From contig JAANBB010000579.1 in assembly GCA_014621425.1 (NCBI GenBank), positions 1 to 21,709 of the forward strand: a stretch of DNA of 21,709 nt, given 5' to 3'. Made by a program: the position numbers and the translations under genes. The DNA comes from Cylindrodendrum hubeiense. Lineage: Eukaryota; Ascomycota; Sordariomycetes; Hypocreales; Nectriaceae. Each line of letters begins with the position of its first letter. Position 1 is the stretch's first letter. The notes beneath the pieces were generated by a model, which had not been told where the DNA came from, ran no database searches, and saw only the letters and a list, made by a program, of their open reading frames with translations. Below, piece by piece: positions 10,130-18,483 of this stretch.

Positions 10130-12531
10130 ATGACAACCACTCCTCCGCAACAGATGGACGCCCGCGGCACTATGGCTTCTGGCAGCATCACGCCCTCTCA
10201 AGAGACCCGTCGGTCGCGCTTCTGTGGCTTCCGTGACTTTCTCGACGTCACTAATTCCACCATCACCACCTCCCGTTTTGGACGCTTCTTCCACCTCTCT
10301 GGTACTGGCCATGTAGGTGTCTCTAACCTCTCGCTCTCACTTGTCTCTCGCTGACAATAACTTCTCTCCAGCCCAACGAGATCCCGGGTTCCACCTTCTT
10401 TCGTGAAATCCGCGCCGGATTGACGACTTTCGCGACCATGGCCTACATCATCGCCGTTAATGTAAGCGCCATCTCTTCCCTCTCGCCATATGTTTCCCTT
10501 CCTAACTATAGCTTAAGGCTTCCATGCTGTCCCAAACGGGCGGTACTTGTTTCTGCGACTTGGAGGATAGACAGGCATGCGACAATATTGATTCGTATGT
10601 TGCTTGCAAGGAAGGCAGGTCGACCCATTAATATCCTTACTCCCTTCAATAAGAAAGATAGCTGACAGTTCCTCACAGACGTACGTCGAGACCTCATCAC
10701 TGCCACGGCAGCCGTTTCGGGTTTGGCCAGCTTCATGTTTGGACTCTTGACGAACCTCCCAGTTGCCATCGCGTACGTCTTTCTTCGTTATGTCGTATTA
10801 TTCCTTAAGAAGTCGCTAACATTTAGTCTCAACAGTCCTGGCATGGGACTTAATGCATACTTCACATTCCAAGTACTCAACCACATCCCCTCTTACAATT
10901 CTTGATTCATCTAACCGCTCGCTTCTTTCAGGTAGTTGGTTATAATGCGAGCGGCCCGATTTCATACCGCATGGCTCTAACGGCTGTCTTCGTCGAGGGT
11001 TTGATCTTCATCTTCCTAGCTCTTACAGGTATGCGGCAGTGGCTCGTCAAGCTTATCCCAGCAACTCTCAAAACCGCCACGGGCGTGGGCATCGGCTTTT
11101 TCCTAACCGAGATTGGCCTTTCCTACTCTGCCGGCATTGGTGCTATCACTGGTGGTTGGACAGCCACTCCACTTGCCCTCGGAGGCTGCCCCCAGGAACT
11201 CATCGATCCAGCAACGGGTATGTGTAGAAGCGGGGAGATGTCGAGTCCCAAGGTGAGCTGATTGAGTATATCAAGCTTCTTTCGTAGGGTAGTTCTAATG
11301 GATGTGTAGCTGTGGGTGGGTGTCTTCTGCGGTGGCATCGTCACAGCCTTCCTCATGGCCTTTCGCATAAAATACGCCCTTATTCTCGGTATCGCCCTCG
11401 TCTCAATCATCTCTTGGCCGTAAGTCCCACGTCCCCTTTTCGTCTTTTCTAACCAAACTTACCTTTTTATTCCCAAAGCCGCAACACCCCGATGACCTAC
11501 TTCCCGCATACCGACGAGGGTGACTCTCGTTTTGAGTTCTTCAAGCAAGTCGTTGTGTGGCATCCTATCGAGAAGACTCTCAACCAACTCGATTGGACCT
11601 TCGGAGGCGACTCTTCTCAGTTCGCACTCGCCCTCTTTACCTTCCTCTACGTCGACATCATCGATGCTACCGCCACTCTCTACTCCATGGTTCGCTTCTG
11701 CGGTGTCGTCAGTCCCGGCGATGGCGACTTTCCTCGCTCTACCATTGCCTACTGCACTGACGCCGCCTTCATCTCCATCGGTGCCCTCTTTGGTTCGTCC
11801 CCTGTGACCGCATTCATTGAGAGTGGCGCTGGCATCGCCGAAGGGGGGCGGACGGGACTCACGGCTATGGTCACTGGCCTGTGCTTCATAATTTCTATCT
11901 TCTTTGCACCCATATTTGCGTCTGTCCCACCTTGGGCGACTGGTTGTACCCTTATTCTTGTAAGAAACCGCCAGAATCCAAGAGGGAGGATAAACTAACA
12001 TTTTCCAGGTCGGCTGCATGATGATTCGTCAGGTTACCCAAATCAACTGGCGATATATCGGCGATGTACTGCCATCCTTTGTCGTCATGACCTTTATCCC
12101 GTTCAGCTACAGCGTTGCCTATGGTCTCATCGCGTAAGCTTTTTTTTTTCGCTTTCCCTCACCATCTCCTTACTGACTTCTTTTCAAGGGGTGTCTTCGT
12201 TTACGCCGTCCTCAACGGTCTCATCGGCCTCGTTGTCTTCCTCTCCGGTGGTTACCTCGAACCCCGCGAATACGACCTCAAAGAGTACTGGACCTGGAAA
12301 GGTTCCGGTCGTTCCCCCTGGTTCGTCCGCGCCATCCGCCACCGACGCCGCGGTACCGTCGACATCGAAGACGACCAGCACACCTCCTCCTCGGGTATCG
12401 ATGGTAGCTTCCCCGCTTCCCATGACCATGACAGCTCAGCAGGCCGCTCAGGCGAGTCATCGGGTAAGGAGGGAGTCGCCATGTCCGAGCCCCCCGTGTC
12501 ACCGACGCCGCCTGGCCGATGGATCGGGTGA
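10130..12531 (+). CDS. azgA: AzgA-type adenine/guanine/hypoxanthine permease
   Basis: Plasma-membrane proton symporter for purine bases of the AzgA family (NAT/NCS2 superfamily). Ten exons: 10130-10312, 10372-10461, 10518-10614, 10679-10772, 10836-10872, 10932-11252, 11310-11419, 11479-11959, 12009-12133 and 12189-12531, giving 626 residues. Family hallmarks are FATMAYIIAVNASMLSQTGG (about 81-100), PGMGLNAYF (156-164) and IESGAGIAEGGRTGLTA (about 424-440), a substrate/ion-binding motif region. There are many hydrophobic segments between about 78 and 530 and a polar, acidic and Ser-rich cytoplasmic tail after about 550. Intron 3 (10615-10678) uses a GC donor; exon 5 is 37 nt. For exon 3, an alternative acceptor at 10511 would add two in-frame residues (Leu-Lys); 10517 is preferred because it yields the expected VNAS and leaves more room after the CTAAC branch. 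Family assignment is very secure; exact specificity is inferred from family. Confidence 0.93.
10615..10678 (+). other. azgA: GC-AG intron (intron 3 of the purine permease)
   Basis: Exon 3 ends at 10614 with donor context GAAG/GCAGGT and the intron ends in CACAG at 10678, with a CTGAC branch site at 10662-10666. Only this donor puts the next exon in frame to read CKEDVRRDLIT, which fits the family. The nearby GTATGT (10595) and GTCGAC (10619) donors give the wrong phase with this acceptor. Confidence 0.8.
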
Positions 12532-13079
12532 TTTGACTCCTTGGAAACTAGTTGGTTTACCTCCGCGGTCATATGTTTTCTTTGGAAGATGCCACAGCCA
12601 GTATTGGATGCTTGAGACCTTATTTTGGGCAGAGTGGATACTCGAGTTGGCAATGATTGAGCGATGAGAGATCTCGTGGTTCGACATGTTGAGCGGAAGA
12701 CGGATCCATTCGTGCTCTGGAGGAAACCAGAGAATTAACGACTACTGGCGAGGGTGGAGATGTGATCAGGGTATCAATAGCTATTACAGAGATCTGAGAT
12801 GCAGAAAAGACGAATGATGATGGTATCCTAGCTCAAGTCGAGCTTCGGGGCTGTCTGATGAGGTTCTTTGCATGTATAGTCGCAGAACTCTAGGTAGCTT
12901 CATTTAAGAGTAGTATGTCACAGTGTTATCAGGCAGCTCTGGAGTCGAATAGAACCGGAAAGGATTTGCGCAAAAAAGAGGTTTATCCACGCCGTTGTCG
13001 GCCGTAGAAGGTATCTCGTGATAGTACACCATCATCCTCATCATGCCATCTTTGCTCATGATAACCCAAACTTCCTACT
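12532..13079. other. azgA: Convergent 3' region of the permease and the deubiquitinase
   Basis: About 550 bp between two converging genes, so it should hold both 3' UTRs and polyadenylation sites. I see no gene, repeat or strong structure in it. Confidence 0.6.
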
Positions 13080-14161
13080 CTATGCATCCATATCCACATC
13101 TCCATCCCCTCCTCCTCTGCGCAGCGCTTGCTCGGCAACCTTCCTTCGCTCTAAGCTCTCCTTGACCCAGGTATCGACGGCCGCATCGCCGCCCTTGGCC
13201 AGCTGCTCCTTGACGACGCCCTTAAGCACCTCGCCAGCGAAGCCGACAAAGTTGTGCTTGCGCAAGGCGTTCTCAAACTGCCAGTCGCGGCGCTTGCGCT
13301 CCTCGCGGGCCAGCAGCTCTGGGTCACCAAACTCGCGAGCGCGCTGGCGCAGGTCCCGACACATGGCTAGCAGGTTGAAGCGGATCTCGGTGGTGTCGTA
13401 GCGGGCGACACGGCGCTGCAGGACTTCGACGGACGGCGGGCGGGGAAAGCGTCGGCGTCGCAGGATCCATGAGCAATGGGCGCGGGCTGCAGGCCGTCGA
13501 GCTCGTACAGGGTGCCGTTGATGTGGGTGTAGGCGATGAAGTGGAAGGCGTCCTCGGCCTCGCCTGTCTTCTGTGTCTCGTCGACGAAGGGGCTGCTGCG
13601 GGCGAAGCTGTTGTGCACCTCACGGATGAGGTCCGAGTTGCTCAGGGCCTCGCCGCGGAACTCTGGGGGCAGGACCATGGTGAACTCGCGGAAGTCTTGC
13701 AGCTGCTCGCCGACCTCGATATCGGGCGTCTTGTTGAGGAGGACACTGAGGAGGGCCTGGGTGGCGCAGGCGTTCTGGATGGTCTGGGCGGCGAAGAAGA
13801 TGTTCTCCGAGGCGGCGTGGTCGAAGGAGCCGTCGCGCGGGCCCTCGGGGGTCGCATAGGGCTGGTCGGTCGGGTACTTGAAGAGGAAGATGACGCCGTA
13901 GACGGGCTGGAGGGTGAGGAGCTCCGAGGGGTCGAGCGTCAGGAGCTCTTCGAACTGGACATCTTTGACGCCGAGGTTTTCGATGAGCGAGGTGAAGACA
14001 CCCTGGCGACGGGAGGTTAGGCTTGGACGGGGACTATGGAGGTGAGGAATAGCTCATACCGCATCGGATTCAACTATTCAAAGGCCGTGGTCAGCAACAT
14101 AAAGGGCAGCAGGGCATGGACAGAGGAGGGAGGCCATACTGGTATTCCATCCACCACTCAT
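13080..14161 (-). CDS. uch2: Ubiquitin C-terminal hydrolase, UCH37/Uch2 (UCHL5) type, with an internal frame break
   Basis: Cysteine protease (peptidase C12) that trims ubiquitin; UCH37-type members act on the 26S proteasome through Rpn13. Minus-strand exons are 14161-14140, 14073-14060 (14 nt) and 14002-13080, with introns of 66 nt (GTATGG) and 57 nt (GTATGA). The N-terminus reads MSGGWNTIESDAGVFTSLIE, matching the family. The active-site set is present: Gln85 and Cys91 in QTIQNACATQ, His166 in FHFIAY and Asp181 in YELDGL. After residue 199 the frame must shift by -1 (between about 13450 and 13428) to continue into VEVLQRRVARYDTTEIRFNLLAM and the C-terminal ULD/DEUBAD-like segment RKHNFVGFAGEVLKGVV. 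With the shift the protein is about 319 residues, close to human UCHL5. Without it translation stops at 13367-13369 after about 223 residues, losing the proteasome-binding tail. No intron can explain the break. An assembly or sequencing error is most likely. Confidence 0.88.
14060..14073 (-). other. uch2: 14-nt microexon of the deubiquitinase gene
   Basis: Between an AG acceptor at 14074-14075 and a GTATGA donor at 14054-14059 lie 14 nt that, with the last base of exon 1, encode Ile-Glu-Ser-Asp-Ala. This is exactly the peptide expected between GGWNT and GVFTSL in UCH enzymes. Skipping it would shift the frame. Confidence 0.87.
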
Positions 14162-14425
14162 GGTTGCGGCGGGCTGTGGGAGTTGCCAGGCGCTGAATTT
14201 CGTGGAGACACAGCTCGAAAAGAGGTGTTCTTGGTCCAAAAAGACAATTCCCAAGGCTTTTGAACACTCCAAAGCTTATGGCAGTGCGCGGGCCTATTTA
14301 TGTAGCGATTGAAGCTCGAACGTAGTGAAAAGGACGGTGTTGATGTTCGGAGCTCTGTCATGCAAGAAAGAGAGCTTAGGCCAGCATCGGTCTGATATCA
14401 TCCCGCCACCGCCCACGTTACTCCC

Positions 14426-14445
14426 GATAAGATAAGAGAATTATC
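14426..14445. promoter_or_regulatory. Clustered GATA motifs upstream of the deubiquitinase
   Basis: Two overlapping GATAAG motifs (14426-14436) are followed by an inverted TTATC (14441-14445), about 265-285 nt upstream of the deubiquitinase start. Closely spaced GATA sites are typical targets of fungal GATA factors such as AreA, but binding is only inferred. Confidence 0.4.
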
Positions 14446-14492
14446 GAAGGCAGCAACGTCCACGACGAGGTCGTAATACGACATTCCATCCG

Positions 14493-14571
14493 CTTCGCAC
14501 AGTCACGCCTTGTTAGTGACTCGGCAATTGCACACTTCGCACAGTCACGCCTTATTAATTACTCGGCAATT
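14493..14571. repeat. Two-copy direct repeat, 42-bp period, 37-bp unit
   Basis: Copies at 14493-14529 and 14535-14571 share CTTCGCACAGTCACGCCTT and ACTCGGCAATT, separated by a variable TAGTG-type core. The differences are two G-to-A changes and one G-to-T between copies. It lies in the upstream region of the deubiquitinase; function unknown. Confidence 0.9.
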
Positions 14572-15010
14572 AGATCCCAGCCTGTGTGCTCTGACAATCA
14601 ATCTCGCACATGACAACCAATGCAGTTTCTCAATTCTCACAAAGTGTACATCTGTACCAAGGACATACATGCTACAGCACATCTTACAAGCTGGATATTA
14701 ATACCGGATACATGGCACAGCTTCACCACAACGGTCTCCAAATCTCAAAATCAAACAAACAACCTCGTCGCATCTCATTGCGGCAACGAATACAAGGGCC
14801 TGCGCCCGCCTCCCTTCTGGGGAAGGCTTCTTGTCAAGAAAGATAAATGTCCCCTGAAATGAAAAACACCCAACTCCCCGTTAGATTCCATCCATCCAAC
14901 GCTTGCCGTGGCAGAGTCGCCGTCTCTTTTTCAACTCATTCCACATCTCGTCGAGTCAGCACATTTTTACCTGTCTCCTGAAAATAGCTCCGTCGTTCAG
15001 ATGCAAATAT

Positions 15011-17256
15011 CTAGACTGCAATAAGCTGCTCCCTCGCTGGGATATCAGCCCGGTCATTTTCCTGTCCCGCTTGATCAGGCTGGGGCTGTGGTTGGTCTTG
15101 CCCGTCTGGCCCGTTGTTTTGCTCTGCCTCATTATCGCCATTCTGTCCATTATTCTCAGCATTCGCCTGTGCGGCTGCCGCCTCGGCCTCTCTGCGTTCG
15201 CGATCAGCTCGTGCCGTCGCCTCCAGATTGGCAATGTGTCTCTCAGCCACGCCCGGGGCAATGCTGGCCAGGAAGAGGAGACCGGCCCTCTCAAGCCGCC
15301 TGACCTGCGTCATGACCCAGCCATCGTGACCATGATTCTCTGCAATCAACCTCGCCGCCATGTCGGCCGGGTTTGGCTGGCGGTTCTCTGCCTGCGCACC
15401 ATTTTCTTGATTCTGGTCGGCCCTTTGGGCAGCGCGCGGATCCAGGGGAATCAAGTTCTCGAGGTGCCGTCCCAGAGGGCGCCAGATGTGCTCGGGAATA
15501 CCATTCAACACACCAGTGCTCAGAATAAAAATGAAAAAAGCGATGCAGATAATGGTGAACCACCTCGACCAGCTTGCGTTTGGGTTGGTGAAAAACCACA
15601 CAAATAGTGCCAGGCGGAACAACAGCCAGAGTTGCGGCCATAACTGCATCAACAAAGGCGGAATCGCCGCCACTGGTGGGTTGCCATGGTGCATCAGCCC
15701 AGCAATGGGAGGCTGATTCTGATCCTGAACCTGGACGCCATTATTGGCTTGGTCCTGGAGTCTTTGCTCCGGCTGAAGTAGCGGTGGATTCTGCTGCAGC
15801 GGTTGGTATTGCGGCTGAGGCTGCGCTTGCGGCTGCGGTTGAGCCTGCTGTTGCTGCGGTTGATGAGGTCTGTGATGATGGTGATGATGATGGTGTTGGT
15901 GCCTGCTCCGGATCTGTCCTTGGGTTTCATAAATCAAATTGCCCAACGCCGATGGGTGAGAGTGTCTGAGTTGGGGAATGCTTGGCTGGCCTCTCAGTCG
16001 TGGCGTATAGTACGTGTCTGAGCTTGCGTTGTTAAAGAGCAATGCCCGTGGTCCATCTGGGGAAGACAAGATGTAGACCTCAGGGCCCTGCCTCGTGGCG
16101 TTGTTGCCTCCTGCACCGGTCTGTCGAGCTCCGGCAGGGTCAGGGGTGGCTCTCCCACTCCCGGCCATGGAGATGGACGTGGGATACACAGGGGTAGTGA
16201 CTCCAGGCTGGGCGAAGGACCGGTTGTGCAACGAGGTGTTGGAAGTGCTTCTCTGCATGGCACTGGTCATTGCGAGGGTAGCTTGGTTTACATCCGCCCC
16301 TCGAAGAATGCCCTGCACCTCCGCCTGGGACATGCCGTTGGGTGTAGAAGACGCGGTACCCCGTGTGACAGTCTCGACCTGGTAAGTATGCCCATTGGGC
16401 CCGACGTGCTCACGGTAGACAGTGTGACTGGGACCTGGGCTTGCCCGACCGGCGTTGTCGCCCCCGTTGTGTACCGCATTACCAGCAGTGTCGCCAACGC
16501 CGCGCATGCCCATCTGAGCGCGCGCGCGTTGGTTCTGAGCAACCGCTCTGGCCATGGCTTCGCGCTGGATGTGATTCAGCCACTGCGTCATGTTCTGGTG
16601 CTGGTGTTGGAAGGCAGCAGCCTGCTCGGGAGTATGGTGGGGAGACGGCGAGGGCACGCGCGGCACTGCGAAGGGATTCGTCGTCGGGGCAGGTTGGACT
16701 CTCCTGGTAAAGCCAGGGGGCGGTTGCGGGCCAAAGGGATGGTGATGGACATGCTGGTGAGGGACATTCGCAGGTTGGACTGGAGCAGTTGGGTTGGGTC
16801 CCGGAGCGGCGGCTTGCGGAGCAGGAGACTGGGTGTCTTGGGTGTCGCGAATGACGAGATGGATAGTCTGCTGGTCGGGAATACGGAGCTGTGAGGGAGC
16901 AAAGACAGACGCAGGTTAGTAAAGAGCAATACACGGCAAGACAATATGACGTTGGAGGGTGAGGGGAAGCTTACCGCATCGGCGCCGAAGATGGTGAGCA
17001 GGGTATCAGTCTCGCGGACGATTGCGCGGCCGCGATGGATCAATCGCTGGTTCTCATCGGCGGGTCGCAGGGGTAGGGTCTCGCGGATCTTGTGCTTGAG
17101 CTGCTTGACGGTGGTGGTGGCGGCAAGGCCAGGAAACATCAGCGGGCGGTTGACACCGACCGATGGTGACACGACTTGGAGATTGACGGTGAGCTGGTCG
17201 GGGGAGGAGCCGGGGGAGCTGTCGCCCGGGCGGGAACTGGGGGGCTCGGAAGCCAT
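15011..17256 (-). CDS. HERP/Usa1-like ubiquitin-domain membrane protein, probable ERAD factor
   Basis: Probable ER membrane protein related to HERPUD1/Usa1, which scaffold the Hrd1 ubiquitin ligase in ER-associated degradation. Exons are 17256-16975 and 16888-15011, separated by an 86-nt intron (GTAAGC donor, CACAG acceptor), encoding 719 residues. Residues about 21-109 form a ubiquitin-like domain (LTVNLQVVSPS at the start, LIHRGRAI in the middle, IHLVIRD at the end) that spans the intron. The middle, about 110-500, is low complexity: Pro/Gln/His-rich, with a His tract at about 424-433 and Gln-Pro repeats after it. A short motif VYILSSPDGPRALLFN lies at about 364-379. Two hydrophobic segments at about 508-528 and 538-556 form a hairpin-like membrane anchor. 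The tail is charged with Ala/Glu/Asn/Gln repeats, possibly coiled coil near 620-660. The identity as HERP-like rests on the UBL plus C-terminal double membrane segment; a different UBL membrane protein remains possible. Confidence 0.8.
15780..15900 (-). repeat. Coding microsatellite: His and Gln-Pro tracts of the HERP-like gene
   Basis: The minus strand contains CAT/CAC codons for a run of eight His, followed by CAA/CAG and CCG/CCA codons for Gln-rich and Gln-Pro repeats. Being trinucleotide-based, the tract can change length without breaking the frame. Confidence 0.85.
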
Positions 17257-18483
17257 GATGGGCAGGCTGCTGGCATGCCACGACGCTGCGACAGAGGGCG
17301 AAGCAGCAAGCGGCTGGCCTGGAGCCGGAGGGGAAGCAAAGGAGAGTCGGGGCGAGGTGAGACGAGGGTTTATCCAAGGGAGGGATGATGTCGTCGTTGT
17401 CGATTGCGGCGAGGGCGCTGTTGAGGAAAAAGCACCGACTGACTTTCGGTCTTAGTAACGCTGGTACTGCCGAAGCTGGGGGCGGTGCATGTGTGCGTGC
17501 CCGATTTCCAAGCAAGAAAGGAAGAAGAAGGACAAGGAGAGTGTGAAGGTGTGAAAGCAAGGAAGGAATTGCACCCAGGTGCTTCGCTGAATCGCCTGAC
17601 GAGGGCGATGCGGCAACGGAGTGGTGAAGGAGAGGAAGTGCAGCAGAGCAGGCGAGCTTGATCCGGGCCCCGTCAACACCCAAACCGAGACAATGTCAGA
17701 GTGGCCTCTTTGGGCGAGCCTGCGACGCCGGCCACGGTCCGCAAGGTACGCAGTGGCGCTAGTGTGCAGTTGCGGTGTTGGTACGTACTTTGTCCCACTG
17801 TAAGGTAAGGTACCTACCACCTACCTACCTTGGGTACCTACCCTGCTGGGGACGCACCCGTCTAGGTACCTCCCTAGGTACCCGAGGCAGGTGCCCATGT
17901 ACCTATCTGGTGCTGCGACAGTGGGCAGACGTGCGTGCCTCAGAGGCCCAAACGGACCCCCCAATTCTTCCGTGGCCCCCTTCAGGCTTCACGTCAGAAG
18001 TTCCGCTTCCTGTCCTGCCCTGGCTTCTGTCACGGCTTCTGCAGTTCTGCCGCTCTGCCGCTGCCATTGGCCGTCCGGTACGCTGGGCCTCTAGCGTTGC
18101 TTTGCCGCTTCCAAGTTCCGTCCTTCCATCTTCCATTCCTTCCGGGGCCTCTCACAGCGCTCGCAGCTCTCACAGCGCACGCACCCCCTCCACTCGGAAT
18201 ATCGGAGCCTCTTACTCCCGAACGGCGGGCAGCCAGTCAGCCCGCCCACACCCGCCATCAGCAGCAGGCTTTTAGTGGCTCACTGGCTAACAGCCGCAAT
18301 CCAGCCCATCGGCACCTGCCAACGTCAACCGGCTTTGACATCGACATCGCGGGGAAAAACTTGCCACTGGGAGTTGTACTCGACTGCTCCCTCTCCCACC
18401 GGGTTTCTGCCTCTTTGCCATTGATCGCAGCGCGTGAGTGCGTGAGTGCGCGAGCCGACGCGTCCCGTCTCTCCTCCGCCGCA
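17257..18483. promoter_or_regulatory. Divergent promoter region between the HERP-like gene and phosphatidylserine decarboxylase
   Basis: About 1.2 kb separates two divergently transcribed genes, so both promoters and leaders lie here. It includes a cluster of GGTACC/AGGTACCT motifs at about 17804-17905. A TGACGTG element lies on the minus strand at 17990-17996 and an ACGTG core at 17929-17933. ACGTG cores resemble bZIP (UPR or CRE type) sites, which would suit a HERP-like gene, but the match is short. I see no protein gene here. The frame of the decarboxylase happens to stay open upstream to about 17935. Confidence 0.5.
17804..17905. repeat. Cluster of AGGTACCT / CTACCTACC palindromic motifs
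   Basis: Within about 100 bp the 6-bp palindrome GGTACC occurs several times, twice as the 9-mer CTAGGTACC, intermixed with CTACC and GGTAAGGTA units. Such short palindromes are common between Sordariomycete genes. Their function here is unknown. Confidence 0.75.

Larger units (their letters stand above)
14162..15010. other. Intergenic region upstream of the deubiquitinase and downstream of the HERP-like gene
   Basis: About 850 bp with no supportable gene. It contains the promoter side of the deubiquitinase, a GATA-motif cluster at 14426-14445, a 42-bp-period duplication at 14493-14571, and at the right end the probable 3' UTR of the minus-strand HERP-like gene. Confidence 0.6.

Noticed and set aside
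10595..10620. GTATGT at 10595 and GTCGAC at 10619 as donors for permease intron 3
   Set aside because: With the supported acceptor both give the wrong phase; only the GC donor at 10615 restores the family sequence.
13469..14020. 183-codon frame antisense to the deubiquitinase
   Set aside because: It is the complement of a well-supported gene; the Gly/Glu/Val-rich protein is an antisense artefact of GC-rich codons.
16226..16894. 222-codon frame antisense to the HERP-like gene
   Set aside because: It shadows the coding strand of a gene with clear domains.
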